Shown here: positions 50,560 to 60,387 of the stretch, in pieces
Layout of the letters: the number at the start of each line of letters is the position of its first letter
How positions within the stretch are numbered: the first letter of the stretch is position 1
Source of the DNA: Anaerolineae bacterium
GTDB taxonomy: Bacteria; Chloroflexota; Anaerolineae; Aggregatilineales; Phototrophicaceae
Reading direction: 5' to 3'
NCBI GenBank assembly: GCA_025454525.1
Contig: JALOOG010000055.1
Coordinates: forward strand, 1-62,533
Length of the DNA: 62,533 nucleotides
Translations under genes and position numbers: made by a program
The notes under the pieces: generated by a model
What the model was told of the DNA's origin: nothing
The model's input: only the letters and a program-made list of their open reading frames with translations
The model's database searches: none

Positions 50560-51675
50560 CTAACTTTCGTCGGTGTTAAAACACGTCCCCAACTCCCCTA
50601 AAGCGATCTCATTGGTGGTCACTTGGATCACACAAGTTTCAATGCGGGTGGTCATGGCGGTAAAATCGTTTGCAAATTGTTGACTTAATGATTGTAAACT
50701 TCCGGTTGCTACAAACAAGCCCATGATCACCAAAAACGCGCCGCTCACCCGTTTGATCGTCCGCATGTGACGTTGAAGTTTGCGTAATGCCCCTTGCGCG
50801 CTATCCAACAACAACGCGCATAATAAAAACGGCACCCCTAATCCAAACGCATAAGCGATCAAGCGCGGGAGGGCGTATTCCATTTGTCCAGTAGCGGCCG
50901 AAACCGTGAGGATACTGCCGTAGATCGGCCCGATGCACGGAGTCCAACCGGCCGCAAATACGATCCCCATGGTCAGCGACCCGCCAAGTCCGCCATTTTG
51001 CGGAGCCAGATCGCGGCGTGTGTCTGCATAAAATGCGGTGTTGAGTCGATCCACCGTCCCGTTTAAAAAGATGCCGGGTTGGGTAAACGCGCCACTCATG
51101 AACAACCAAAATAGCCATAACGCGGAAAAGATCAAGGCAAAGGTTGGGGCCCAATCCTCACGCCCCCATAAACGCGAGTTCCACAGATCCACTTGTCCGG
51201 TAAAGCCCCATAACAGATAGACGCAACCGATCACACTGATCCCGATCACCAAAGCGAAATGTAATGCAGGTCGCTGAATCGTGGTTATACGTTGTAACAG
51301 ATACGGGATCACACCCATAAAATGCAACCCGAACAAGATGATCACCACGCCGCCCAAGCGCCCGATCACGTCTTTCATCAGGTTTACGCCGATGCTACCG
51401 ACCAGCACCGTCGCTAAGATCCCGATCGCCACAAATACAATCATAAAACCCAAGACGAACATTGATCCATGCGCCAACATGATAAACCGTTGACCGCCGG
51501 TCGTCATCGTGGCGCTACCACCACCGCTAGGGGATACGGTGACTTGAGTTTGTAGGTGACTACTGGCCCGACCGCTCATATAACCCAGATAGGCCGGCAC
51601 TAACGGCAAAACACACGGCGAGAGAAACGAGAGCAATCCGCCGAGAAACGCCAATCCTAAGGTGACATCAAACAT
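50560..51675 (-). CDS. CcdA/DsbD-like transmembrane thiol transporter
   Basis: A 371-aa polytopic membrane protein. The first half of the CcdA domain has SFLSPCVLPLVPAYLGYMSG (residues about 16-35) and the second half has FAAGWTPCIGPIYGSILTVS. The two Cys form the membrane redox pair that passes electrons from cytosolic thioredoxin outward. It is much longer than a standard CcdA of about 240 aa. The extra sequence between the halves contains added helices and a stretch of about 60 aa (WNSRLWGREDWAPTFALIFS, NTAFYADTRRDLAPQNGGLG). GGAG is 8 nt before ATG. No cytochrome c maturation genes are adjacent. Confidence 0.88.
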   Translation of the reverse strand: MFDVTLGLAFLGGLLSFLSPCVLPLVPAYLGYMSGRASSHLQTQVTVSPSGGGSATMTTGGQRFIMLAHGSMFVLGFMIVFVAIGILATVLVGSIGVNLMKDVIGRLGGVVIILFGLHFMGVIPYLLQRITTIQRPALHFALVIGISVIGCVYLLWGFTGQVDLWNSRLWGREDWAPTFALIFSALWLFWLFMSGAFTQPGIFLNGTVDRLNTAFYADTRRDLAPQNGGLGGSLTMGIVFAAGWTPCIGPIYGSILTVSAATGQMEYALPRLIAYAFGLGVPFLLCALLLDSAQGALRKLQRHMRTIKRVSGAFLVIMGLFVATGSLQSLSQQFANDFTAMTTRIETCVIQVTTNEIALGELGTCFNTDES

Positions 51676-51847
51676 CGCTCATACTCCACAATCCACAACT
51701 CCCTTTCATTCTAACCTGACTTTAAACAGATGATGAGGCAAAAGATCATCTTTCTAACAGAAATTCATCACAATGGGAACTCTGCTTCAGCTTTGCGCGT
51801 CTTATCCCCAAGCGTACATAAAAATTAAGTTTATAGGAGCAGAGACG

Positions 51848-54013
51848 ATGAAACGCTGGGGGTTGCTATGGATAGTCGGTCTTTTAAGTTGTTTGTTGGT
51901 TGCGCCGGCTGCGGCCCAAGAATGGATCACCCCGCCTGGCGTGTTTACCGATCCCAATTGGCTACGGATTGATTTTCATCGGGTGAATGTCGCAATTACT
52001 GATCAAGTCGCTACAACGGATGTCGATTTGCAATTCACCAACACCGGAGACGCACTTGCTGAAGGCACCTTTTTGTTTCCACTGCCCGAAGGCGCGGCGG
52101 TCGATCAATTGACCATGATCATTGACGGGATCGCGTATGAGGCGAAAATCCTAGCCGCCGATGAAGCCCGCAATATCTATAACGAGATCGTGCGTCAATA
52201 TCGCGATCCGGCCCTGCTCGAATACGTCGGGACGAGCGTGATCCAAGCGAACGTGTTCCCGATTCCGGCCGGTGAATCGCGCCGGATTCAGATCACCTAT
52301 AGCCACTTGTTAGAGGCCGAAAACGGCTTGATCGCCTATCACTATCCGATGAGTGGACGACGGGTAGTGCAATCCACCAGCATCAGCGTACAGGTCAACG
52401 CCACACAACCGATCAGCGCGATCTATTCCCCGTCGCATAATGTCGCGATCTTACGTGAAGGTGAAACCGCTTTCCGTGCCTCTTATGAATCCGCCGGCCC
52501 GGCGACCGGGACGGATTTTTCGCTCTATTACAGTTTTGAACAAGACTTGATCACCACCAACCTATTGACCTACCGCGAAAGTGCTACCGAAGACGGCTTT
52601 TTCCTGTTATTGGTACAACCGCCGCTCCAAGTCGATACGACCGCGATCGTCCCCAAAGACATCATCCTAGTGATCGATCAATCGGGTAGCATGGAAGGTG
52701 AAAAATGGGCGCAGGCCCAGGCCGCGGCCGCTTATGTCCTCAATAATCTGAACGAGAATGATCGCTTTAACGTCGTGGTGTTTAGCAGCGGCACGCGGAT
52801 TTACAGCAATAGCATGGTGTTTGCCAGTGAAGCACAAGGCGCGATCGATTGGATCAACGGCTTGATCGCGGAAGGTGGCACCAATATCAGCGACTCGCTG
52901 TTACAAGCGCTGAATTTAGCCGAGACGGAACGCCCAACCACCGTCTTGTTTATGACCGATGGTGAAGCGACCGAAGGCATCATCGAAACTGAACGGATCA
53001 TTGAAGCGCTCAAAGGCGCGGCCAAACCCAACGCCCGGATCTTCACCTTTGGCATTGGTGATACGGTCAACACCATCTTACTGGATTCGATCGTGCGTGA
53101 ATTTCGTGGATCGGGATCGTATGTGCGGCCGGGTCAACGGATCGATGAGATCGTCGCGAGTCTCTATAACAAGATTAGCGCCCCTGTTCTCACCGATGTC
53201 ACCCTCACGATCGATGGAGTCGTGGCCGAATTGATGTATCCCACGCGCTTGTCCGATCTGTTTGCAGGGGAACAAATTACACTGGTAGGACGTTATCGCG
53301 GTGCAACTCAAAACGCCACGATCACTTTAACGGGCAATGTCAACGGCGAAACTCGCACGTTTGTCTACGATCAATTGGTGTTCGGTGATCTGGCCGGTGG
53401 TGAATCGTTTATCGCCCGTTTATGGGCCACACGCCGAATCGGTGATCTGTTAAACACGATCCGGATCAATGGTGAAAATCCGGAATTGGTCGATACGATC
53501 GTCGATCTCAGCTTGCGATACGGCATCATCACCCCCTACACCAGTTTCTTGATCGAAGAAGACGACATCTTGACGCAACAAGGCCGCGACCGTGCCATGG
53601 AAGAGGCCGAAGCCGATTTCGCGGGCATGTCCAATGAGGCCAGCGGGGCCGCTGCTGTTACCCGCGCCCAAGACCTGAATCAGATGGGACAAGCGGCCGC
53701 GCCCATGCCGTCTGCTACGGCCGCCCCCACCATGTCCGCGCCTGCAAGTGGTGGGGAAAACGCACCTACAGATGACATTGATACCCCGAATCAGGTGATC
53801 ACCGTTGAAAGTAAGACCTTTATCCAAATTGAAGGCGTATGGACAGATACACTGTTCAAACCGGATGAGATGGAAACACAAAAGATCGTGTTCTTGAGCG
53901 ATGACTACTTCAACTTGATCGCCGAAAACCCAGAACTTGCCGCTTATTTCGCGATCGGTGAGCGGGTGATCGTTATGTTAGACGGGATCGCCTATGAGGT
54001 GATCATCGAATAA
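51848..54013 (+). CDS. Secreted VIT-VWA domain protein
   Basis: A 721-aa protein. ATG 51848 has AGGAGCAGAGACG upstream and starts a signal peptide (WGLLWIVGLLSCLLVAPAAA). A VIT domain (about 30-160; LFPLPEGAAVDQLTMIIDGI) is followed by a VWA domain (about 270-445) with intact MIDAS DQSGSM, GGTNIS and FMTDGEA. A C-terminal domain carries an Ala/Pro-rich insert (PMPSATAAPTMSAPASGG). This inter-alpha-trypsin-inhibitor-like form is common in bacteria as exported proteins. It probably binds metal-dependent ligands at the cell surface. No membrane anchor is seen. A terminator follows. Confidence 0.88.
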   Translation: MKRWGLLWIVGLLSCLLVAPAAAQEWITPPGVFTDPNWLRIDFHRVNVAITDQVATTDVDLQFTNTGDALAEGTFLFPLPEGAAVDQLTMIIDGIAYEAKILAADEARNIYNEIVRQYRDPALLEYVGTSVIQANVFPIPAGESRRIQITYSHLLEAENGLIAYHYPMSGRRVVQSTSISVQVNATQPISAIYSPSHNVAILREGETAFRASYESAGPATGTDFSLYYSFEQDLITTNLLTYRESATEDGFFLLLVQPPLQVDTTAIVPKDIILVIDQSGSMEGEKWAQAQAAAAYVLNNLNENDRFNVVVFSSGTRIYSNSMVFASEAQGAIDWINGLIAEGGTNISDSLLQALNLAETERPTTVLFMTDGEATEGIIETERIIEALKGAAKPNARIFTFGIGDTVNTILLDSIVREFRGSGSYVRPGQRIDEIVASLYNKISAPVLTDVTLTIDGVVAELMYPTRLSDLFAGEQITLVGRYRGATQNATITLTGNVNGETRTFVYDQLVFGDLAGGESFIARLWATRRIGDLLNTIRINGENPELVDTIVDLSLRYGIITPYTSFLIEEDDILTQQGRDRAMEEAEADFAGMSNEASGAAAVTRAQDLNQMGQAAAPMPSATAAPTMSAPASGGENAPTDDIDTPNQVITVESKTFIQIEGVWTDTLFKPDEMETQKIVFLSDDYFNLIAENPELAAYFAIGERVIVMLDGIAYEVIIE

Positions 54014-54029
54014 GTCAGCGTTATTTGAG

Positions 54030-54057
54030 ACACGGGGTTATCATAACCCCGTGTTTT
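54030..54057 (+). terminator. Rho-independent terminator after the VIT-VWA gene
   Basis: ACACGGGGTTA (54030-54040) pairs with TAACCCCGTGT (54044-54054), followed by TTTT. Confidence 0.9.
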
Positions 54058-54079
54058 GATTCCCATAATGGAGAATTAG

Positions 54080-55612
54080 ATGCGTTCGACTTGGTTTGAT
54101 CTGATCGCGTTACTCCCGATTTTACTCTTGGCCGGTTTCTTACGTCTCACCGGAGTCGCTGAAAATCCGCATTGGTACACCGATGAAGCGACTCATCTGG
54201 ACATCGCCTCACATCTTGCTGATGGTGCGATCCGCTACATGGCGATCCAAGACTCGACGCTGTTATTTGCCCGTCCTCCGTTGTTTCATCTGATACTTGC
54301 GCCCTTGTTACGACTCAATCCCGGGATTGAAGCAATGTTGATTTTGCGTCAATTCACCGCGATCTTAGGGGTGTTGACTGTGGTCGCTGTCTATGTCGTG
54401 ATCCGACAAACGGGGGATCGTTTATTCGCCTTGATCGCGGCATTGATCTTAGCGATCCTGCCACAAGTCATCCTCTACAATCGGATTGGCTTTAGCTATA
54501 ACTTGGTTGCGCCGTTGGTGATCGTCGCATTGGGCGGTATGGCGGCATGGGCGCGCTCAAAACACCCACTTGGATTAGCGATCGCCGCGATCGCGATCGG
54601 ACTCGGCACAATCAGCGATCTCACCATGTTTAACCTAATCCCACCATTGATCTTAGTCGTGATCACGTTAGGGCAATTCAGAACGCTCTTATGGAGCATT
54701 CCGCTTAGTTTGCTCCCATTTGCCCTTTATGCGGTGGTGATGCTGCTTCATGCGCCAGAGTCATTCTTATTTGATGCGCGTTTCACCTTTTCACGCCTCG
54801 GATCCGGCGTAGATCTGGTTGGTCAACTGGAGAATGTGATCCACAATTACCGCGTGTTGATCACGGGTGATCTCTGGTTTCCAATCGGTTTGATCGGCTT
54901 ATGGGTGACTCGTCCGGCTTATTTCCGCTGGATCGTGGTCTTACTGCTCTTGATTCCGGTGGTCAACATCGGTCGGATCGCGGCCTTGTACAATTTGAGC
55001 GCCTATTATTTGATCCCGTTTTGGCCATTGATCGCGATCGGAGTTGCGGCCTTGATCCGTTTTGGATTGGCGCAGATCGTCCAGACGGTCAACGATCTCC
55101 CTGTAGCGCGCTTCAAATGGGCGATTCTATTTCCCGCCTTTGCTTTCACGATCGCGTTGATCGGTGTGCCGATCGTCGATAGCTTGACAAAAACGATCGG
55201 CTTTGTCCAGACGCGCTATGTCACCGACATCGATCCGTTTTTAACCAATGCGTATGCGGCGCGAGAGGTGGCGATCTACCTTAATGAACACACACAACCG
55301 AATGATCTCGTGATCGCAACACCGATTTTCGGTTGGATGTTACACGCTCAAACCGCCGATTATCAGATGACAGCCGCCTCCATGACTCAAGGTGCGACTC
55401 CTCATTTACCCGCGTTGATTCCGGCCGATCGTTGGGTGTTTGATCCGTCATATACACGGGCGCGTTACGTGGTGATCGATCCGACTTGGTACAATTGGGG
55501 ACAAGTGCATGTCCCCGGTGTGCGCGAAATGTTGAGTGTGATCGAAACTTGGCCGATCGTGTTGAGCGTTGGGGAATTACGGGTGCATCAAAATCCGAGT
55601 CCCGTTGATTAA
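54080..55612 (+). CDS. GT39/ArnT-type membrane glycosyltransferase
   Basis: A 510-aa GT-C protein with about ten to eleven membrane helices. The first outer loop has NPHWYTDEATHLDIA, where Asp-Glu is the catalytic-site motif of the PMT/ArnT fold. LLFARPPLFHLILAPLLRL follows. A soluble C-terminal domain (about 390-510) faces outside. Members transfer a sugar from a polyprenyl-phosphate donor to protein or lipid. The donor and acceptor are unknown. GGAG is 6 nt before ATG. It is 22 bp after a strong terminator, so it probably has its own promoter. Confidence 0.82.
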   Translation: MRSTWFDLIALLPILLLAGFLRLTGVAENPHWYTDEATHLDIASHLADGAIRYMAIQDSTLLFARPPLFHLILAPLLRLNPGIEAMLILRQFTAILGVLTVVAVYVVIRQTGDRLFALIAALILAILPQVILYNRIGFSYNLVAPLVIVALGGMAAWARSKHPLGLAIAAIAIGLGTISDLTMFNLIPPLILVVITLGQFRTLLWSIPLSLLPFALYAVVMLLHAPESFLFDARFTFSRLGSGVDLVGQLENVIHNYRVLITGDLWFPIGLIGLWVTRPAYFRWIVVLLLLIPVVNIGRIAALYNLSAYYLIPFWPLIAIGVAALIRFGLAQIVQTVNDLPVARFKWAILFPAFAFTIALIGVPIVDSLTKTIGFVQTRYVTDIDPFLTNAYAAREVAIYLNEHTQPNDLVIATPIFGWMLHAQTADYQMTAASMTQGATPHLPALIPADRWVFDPSYTRARYVVIDPTWYNWGQVHVPGVREMLSVIETWPIVLSVGELRVHQNPSPVD

Positions 55613-55631
55613 ACGAGACTCAGGGATCAGA

Positions 55632-56879
55632 TTAATCGCCGATCCCGCCTTCAGGTTGCAATTGTGGCGCGGAGGCCGGAGTCGTAGCGCGTCGATGAAA
55701 CGGATCAGACATCAACAACGCTGCCAATAACCGTAGGCCACCGCCGATCAATAACACCGTCACCAGATCGATCTTGCCGGCCCCGGCGATGCTACTTCCG
55801 ATCAACGGCCCAATAAACAACGAAAGCGAGATCACTTGCTGATAGGCAACTGTCGTTTGTTGCATCCGTTCGCTAGGCGTGTGTTCAATGAAAAACCCAA
55901 AGATCCCCGTTCCAGCCACCGTCCAAGCGGCCCCAGTGATCGCAGCGGCGATCAAGGTGATCTCCAGACCCGGCGCATAGATGATGATCACGGTCGCAAT
56001 AGCGGTGAACAGCATTGCCCAAGCGATTACCGTGCGCGTGCCAAAACGTGTGATCAGACGGTGACTGAACAGCCCCGCTAACGCCCCAGCATTCATTTCA
56101 GCTAAAGCGAACAATGCCATGAAGCCTTCGGCCGCGCCGTGACGTTGTACCAGATACAGCGGCACTAATGGCACAATCGCTAGAAAAGTGAGATGCGTCA
56201 CCAATACAACAAACACCACCAACCGAAAATCGATTGATTTCCACAAGGGCATATGTTCACCTTGCGGTTGAGTAACCACCATCGGTAACGGATGCACCAC
56301 GCGCACCCGCATCACATACCAATGGCTGATCAAGCCAAATAGGAACGCGATCAAAAACATCACTTGATAGTTGTAGGGGAAGACAGTGTGTTCTAACGCG
56401 AAACCGAAAAACAACGCGCCCACGGCCATCGCCACATTGATCGCCACTGAACGCACGCTTAACAAGCGCGTCAATTGATCTTCCTGTACCGACTCGCGCA
56501 ATAGGACAACAAACACCGTTCCTGCAATCCCTTGTGGGATCGCCGGAAGAGTAGCAGCTAACAGTAGCCATTCAATTTGCAGATCCGGCACAAAAAACGG
56601 GGTAAATGCTGGCAGCAAAAACACCAATCGAAAGCCAAAACCGGGGTATTTGAGCGCAGCGACCGAGTCCCCATAATGCTTCCGCCACCAGAGCGAAAAA
56701 CCTGTTGAGATTAATAACATTAACCCCGGCAAGGCCGCTAACAAGCCAAGTTCAAACTCACTTGCGCCTAACCGGATCGCAAAAATCGATAAAAATCGGT
56801 TGGTGGCGACAAACGCCAACCCAAACCACGCAATATCCGCTACTAAATAATGAAAATTCGCCCGCTCAACGCTCTGCAT
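55632..56879 (-). CDS. MFS transporter
   Basis: A 415-aa membrane protein with twelve predicted helices and a central loop (about 190-215, PMVVTQPQGEHMPLW). It has MFS-like loop motifs (RFGTRTVIAWAML in the second half, RLGASEFELGLLAALPG in the first). The N terminus AWFGLAFVATNRFLSIFAIR and the glycine-rich helices are typical of drug/metabolite exporters, but the substrate is unknown. GAGG precedes ATG at 5 nt. It is convergent with the glycosyltransferase gene. Confidence 0.82.
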   Translation of the reverse strand: MQSVERANFHYLVADIAWFGLAFVATNRFLSIFAIRLGASEFELGLLAALPGLMLLISTGFSLWWRKHYGDSVAALKYPGFGFRLVFLLPAFTPFFVPDLQIEWLLLAATLPAIPQGIAGTVFVVLLRESVQEDQLTRLLSVRSVAINVAMAVGALFFGFALEHTVFPYNYQVMFLIAFLFGLISHWYVMRVRVVHPLPMVVTQPQGEHMPLWKSIDFRLVVFVVLVTHLTFLAIVPLVPLYLVQRHGAAEGFMALFALAEMNAGALAGLFSHRLITRFGTRTVIAWAMLFTAIATVIIIYAPGLEITLIAAAITGAAWTVAGTGIFGFFIEHTPSERMQQTTVAYQQVISLSLFIGPLIGSSIAGAGKIDLVTVLLIGGGLRLLAALLMSDPFHRRATTPASAPQLQPEGGIGD

Positions 56880-56902
56880 ATACCCCTCACTCTACACAAA
56901 AC

Positions 56903-56936
56903 AAGTGATGCGTTTGCCAATGCAGTCGCATCACTT
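56903..56936 (-). terminator. Terminator of the polyferredoxin operon
   Basis: AAGTGATGCG pairs with CGCATCACTT (about 56903-56912 with 56927-56936). On the minus strand it is followed by TTGTTTTG. Confidence 0.65.
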
Positions 56937-57015
56937 AGCTTTATTGTAAGCTTTTCTCTAGGGGTTAAATAGAATGGCTATATCCAGATTGGACTCAAAT
57001 CCATAAAAATCACGC

Positions 57016-58524
57016 TTAATCAAACAGAATTGAGCCGCGCATCTCCATTGGATAGCTGAAAATCCACACAATCATCAAGGTTAAGGCCAAGAGGATCAAC
57101 GCCCAAGTGATCATACCTTCCACCATCCTCCGCCCATACAATCGGCGGGCAATGCGTTGCAACACGATCAAGCTCCCTAACGCGCCCCCACTGATCATCA
57201 CCAATTGCACCAACCCGATCACCGTCTCATTCGGTGAGCCGCCCAAAGCCCAATCAGGGGTGAGTCCGAACAGTGTGATCCCGTGATCCAACAAAAATTG
57301 ATGAACTACGGGGATGATCCCAAAAAATCCCGTAATAAAATGAAAGCCATAATGCGCGCCCCAAATCCCGAATCCGATCGGCACAAAGGCCGGCGCGATG
57401 TTGCCCACGATCTCACGTAAACTCAACTTTGTCCGGGTGATCTGTCGAGTGATCCATGCCGCGCCCAACGTCAAGCTAATTGGGAGCGCTAAACTTCCGA
57501 TCGCAAACACCAAAAACAAGACAATCCCCTCAATCGTATGATCCTCCCAACCAAGTCCAGTTAACCCAAGTGAAGTTGCGATCGATTGCATCAACGCATA
57601 CACGGGCGGGATCATGCCAAAAGCGTTGACCACACCCATAAAGGCCAAGCAGATCACCAGAAGCGCGAGATCCCACCGTTTCGCCCACGCATTTTCGCGC
57701 ACTAACTCCGATCCGGGGGGGCGGATTGCTAAGGCCACATTTTGATGTGGGCAAGCGCGGGCGCAATCCAGACAGAGCGTACAGTCTAAATTACTCTTGA
57801 TCTGTGGCACAAATAACTCGGTACCACAGCCTAACACCCCGTTTTGATCATGGGTATGGGTTTGGGTCGGTTGACCGTCCACCCCGATCGCATCGATCAA
57901 GATCACCGGTTGCGTGGCGTAACTTCCATTGAGGCATTCTTTTCCGACGCATGTCCGACAAATATCACCATCACGGGCGGTAATTTGTAACGGTGAAACG
58001 GTCGAATAGACAAAGTTAAATGTCCCCAACGGACACACATATTTACAGAATGCGGATTCGCTAAAGACCGCCTCTAAGACAAAAGCACCGACAAAATAAG
58101 CGATGATCACCCATGCCGTGAGCCAGGGACTCGACCACAGATCAAACCATTCATACAAAAAAAACAGGAAAAACAAATTCCCGATGGCCAACCATTTATT
58201 GCGGAATAGACGTGGAAACCGGCCTCCGCGTAAGCTCAAGCGCTTGGCTAAGGTGCGTGGTAAGGTGAACGGACATCCCATACAAAACAAATTGCCGGCC
58301 AATAACAGCGCCACGATGATCAACCCGCGATAATGCACCCAAGGCGCGATCGTCGCTAAGTTTTGTGAGGCGATCGGTCGTCCGGTGAATCCATCGTAGA
58401 TCAACAACAGCGCGATCAACGTCATTGGGAGTTGAAAGACAAGTCGCCCATATTTCCAACGCAACACGCGCCCTAACACGGGAACGCGCAAGAGATCCGG
58501 ATATTCCACCGCTTTCGCGTTCAT
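57016..58524 (-). CDS. Membrane polyferredoxin (NosR/CcoG-like 4Fe-4S protein)
   Basis: A 502-aa protein with about ten helices. It has Cys motifs CMGCPFTLP (about 80), CKYVCPLGTFNF (about 157-168), CRTCVGKEC and the ferredoxin motif CTLCLDCARACPHQN (about 244-258). The layout, with two CxxxCP clusters after a helix and a later classical 4Fe-4S motif, is that of NosR/NapH/CcoG-type electron-transfer proteins. Its ATG overlaps the stop of the YtkA/FixH-like gene (ATGA). FixG-FixH-type pairs act in cytochrome oxidase maturation, which suggests but does not prove copper or oxidase assembly here. Confidence 0.8.
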   Translation of the reverse strand: MNAKAVEYPDLLRVPVLGRVLRWKYGRLVFQLPMTLIALLLIYDGFTGRPIASQNLATIAPWVHYRGLIIVALLLAGNLFCMGCPFTLPRTLAKRLSLRGGRFPRLFRNKWLAIGNLFFLFFLYEWFDLWSSPWLTAWVIIAYFVGAFVLEAVFSESAFCKYVCPLGTFNFVYSTVSPLQITARDGDICRTCVGKECLNGSYATQPVILIDAIGVDGQPTQTHTHDQNGVLGCGTELFVPQIKSNLDCTLCLDCARACPHQNVALAIRPPGSELVRENAWAKRWDLALLVICLAFMGVVNAFGMIPPVYALMQSIATSLGLTGLGWEDHTIEGIVLFLVFAIGSLALPISLTLGAAWITRQITRTKLSLREIVGNIAPAFVPIGFGIWGAHYGFHFITGFFGIIPVVHQFLLDHGITLFGLTPDWALGGSPNETVIGLVQLVMISGGALGSLIVLQRIARRLYGRRMVEGMITWALILLALTLMIVWIFSYPMEMRGSILFD

Positions 58525-58895
58525 GATTCCACCACAAACTCAAAGCTTTGTTCGGTGCGAGTATCATCTGGCAAGATGACGGTGATCGTCACGATCCAAT
58601 CGCCGCCCATCGTCCATTCAAACGGTACACGATATTCCCCCGGTTGATCGCCGGGTTGTGCGTCTCCAAATACGGGTTGCATCCCAGCATGATTCATATC
58701 CCCGCGCACCTCAATCCGTGCATCGGGGATCGCTGTGCCGTCCGCGTCGCTCACCTCCACGATCAAAGCCGTGATCCCAACGGTGAGGTGATCCGGTGTG
58801 ACGCGGATCACGACATTCGGATTATTCGGCGCGGCCGTTTGCCGACAAGCGACTAAGGTCAACAATAACGCTAACAGTAAAATGCTCTTGTTCAT
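58521..58895 (-). CDS. FixH/YtkA-like lipoprotein
   Basis: A 124-aa protein. ATG 58895 with GAGGA about 10 nt upstream opens a lipoprotein signal (LLLALLLTLVACRQ; the Cys is the lipidation site). A single beta-sandwich domain follows: VTPDHLTVGITALIVEVSDA, DARIEVRGDMNHAGMQPVFG, EYRVPFEWTMGGDWIVTITV. DMNHAGMxP and WTMGGDW are the YtkA/FixH signatures; His and Met may bind copper (inference). It is co-translated with the polyferredoxin. A longer in-frame start at 58979 overlaps the upstream gene and is less likely. Confidence 0.82.
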   Translation of the reverse strand: MNKSILLLALLLTLVACRQTAAPNNPNVVIRVTPDHLTVGITALIVEVSDADGTAIPDARIEVRGDMNHAGMQPVFGDAQPGDQPGEYRVPFEWTMGGDWIVTITVILPDDTRTEQSFEFVVES

Positions 58896-58950
58896 CCCTT
58901 GCGTATCCTCAAAATTCGTTTTGCGCTTTCTTTCACAAAGTATACGCGAT

Positions 58951-59946
58951 CTAAGGCGAATTGAGCAGATCCCACTCATCAGCGCTCATCTCCCAATAAG
59001 GATAAAGCGCGATTCCATCAAAGGCTTGTGGTGCGCTACTTTGAGCGAGTCCCGCTTGTAAGCCGGCCAGTCCATTTGCTAAGGACTCCGCCACCGAATG
59101 CGACGGGGTGATCTCCTCCGAGACCGAGATCCCGATCAAAAATTCGACCTCCAGATCGCCGAGTGCTTCGGTACTCGCTTGCACTTGATAACTTGACCAT
59201 TGGCGATAATCGGCAGGGCTGATCAAACCAGAGTCATACATCATCAACACCACTTGATCGCTTAAACGTGCGACTTCGCGCAAGTAATCGCTTGACCCAT
59301 GATGCCGGATCGTGGGGTAAGGGATCATCGTGACGCTTTTGGTTAAACGTAAGGCGTGTGCAGTGGTTGAAAGGGGTGTGTCTGGTGGGAGCGCGAGACG
59401 GATCGCGCTTAAGGTAGCTAAAAAGGCCGGGTCATCGTTGGGGATCAATTCCGCGTTGAGATGCACCCCATCAAAACCGAGTTCATCGATGGTCATGGCG
59501 CTGAAGACCGCGATCTGATTGCGAATTTCCGGATCGGTTAAGCGATTTTCGACGCGACTCCCGTCTGGTTGAGTGACGCTGATCGGCACGCCGATCCATG
59601 CCCATAGATGAATTTCGGGAGCATGATCGCGAAAACGTTCGGTAAAAGTGGCTGCATGATCGAAGGTAGGGTTAAAAAAATCACCGGGTTTGAGGTAACT
59701 CACGTAAACGTAAGCATGATCCACACCGCGCATTGTGAGATCCGTGGCTAAAGCCGCGATCTCTGCATCAGTATGCGCTTCCATTGACCATTCCACGCCG
59801 ACCCATACCGCTAACGGCGTTGATCGCGGATGATCGAATGAGGGGGGCGGTGAAAATTGTGATAACACCCCGATGATCAGGATCAACAATCCCGCGATCA
59901 CCCCAAGCGCATAGTTTGATCTAAACCGCGATGCTATTCTGGACAC
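58951..59946 (-). CDS. Membrane-anchored TIM-barrel protein, putative glycoside hydrolase
   Basis: A 331-aa protein with one N-terminal membrane helix (about 14-32, LGVIAGLLILIIGVLSQF). The body reads as a (beta/alpha)8 barrel: HAYVYVSYL, IHLWAWIGVPI, FDGVHLNAELIP, VLMMYDSG, EFLIGISV, FDGIALYPYWEM. DGVHLNAE at strand 4 resembles the GH18 DxxDxDxE region but lacks its full acid set. The substrate is unknown. It starts at GTG 59946, overlapping the receiver-like gene by 26 bp, so the two are coupled. Confidence 0.65.
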   Translation of the reverse strand: MSRIASRFRSNYALGVIAGLLILIIGVLSQFSPPPSFDHPRSTPLAVWVGVEWSMEAHTDAEIAALATDLTMRGVDHAYVYVSYLKPGDFFNPTFDHAATFTERFRDHAPEIHLWAWIGVPISVTQPDGSRVENRLTDPEIRNQIAVFSAMTIDELGFDGVHLNAELIPNDDPAFLATLSAIRLALPPDTPLSTTAHALRLTKSVTMIPYPTIRHHGSSDYLREVARLSDQVVLMMYDSGLISPADYRQWSSYQVQASTEALGDLEVEFLIGISVSEEITPSHSVAESLANGLAGLQAGLAQSSAPQAFDGIALYPYWEMSADEWDLLNSP

Positions 59947-60292
59947 AATGCAAGAGATCGTTGAGTTCGACCGGCCGCGTTAGGTATTCATCCGCCATGC
60001 CGTTTGCAAGATGTGCGTTTTCACTCCCACCGATCACGATCAAATAGGGGGTATCTTTAGGGCTATACAATTGCCGAAATTCTTGATAAGCGCGTTGTAA
60101 TGTGGCAGAAAACTTGACATCGATCACGATCACCCGTGGGGTATGACCACCTTTAAGAAAGGTGAGGCCTTCATCAACGTTGTGCGCTTCGGTGACTTCA
60201 TAGCCATAGCCAGAGAGAGCGGCCGTATAGGCGATACAACTGCTCAAATTATTACTGATTACGAGAACATCGGTCATATTAGACTTATCCAT
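59921..60292 (-). CDS. Degenerate receiver-domain protein
   Basis: A 123-aa protein with the CheY fold pattern. Strand 1 is VLVISNNL, strand 3 is VIVIDVKFS (possible phospho-Asp about 58) and the end is YLTRPVELNDLL. The acidic pair is replaced by Asn-Asn, the Thr/Ser position reads IGGS, and the conserved Lys is Arg (TRP for TKP). It therefore probably does not undergo normal phosphorylation and may be a pseudo-receiver. The start could also be ATG 60277. It is coupled to the TIM-barrel gene. No kinase is near. Confidence 0.7.
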   Translation of the reverse strand: MDKSNMTDVLVISNNLSSCIAYTAALSGYGYEVTEAHNVDEGLTFLKGGHTPRVIVIDVKFSATLQRAYQEFRQLYSPKDTPYLIVIGGSENAHLANGMADEYLTRPVELNDLLHCVQNSIAV

Positions 60293-60387
60293 AATGGCTT
60301 ACTTTTCGTTACATCATCGTTATAATACGTCACCCTTGAGAAAGGGTCAAGAAATTTTAATGAAATTTTACGATCTTAACGCATCTT

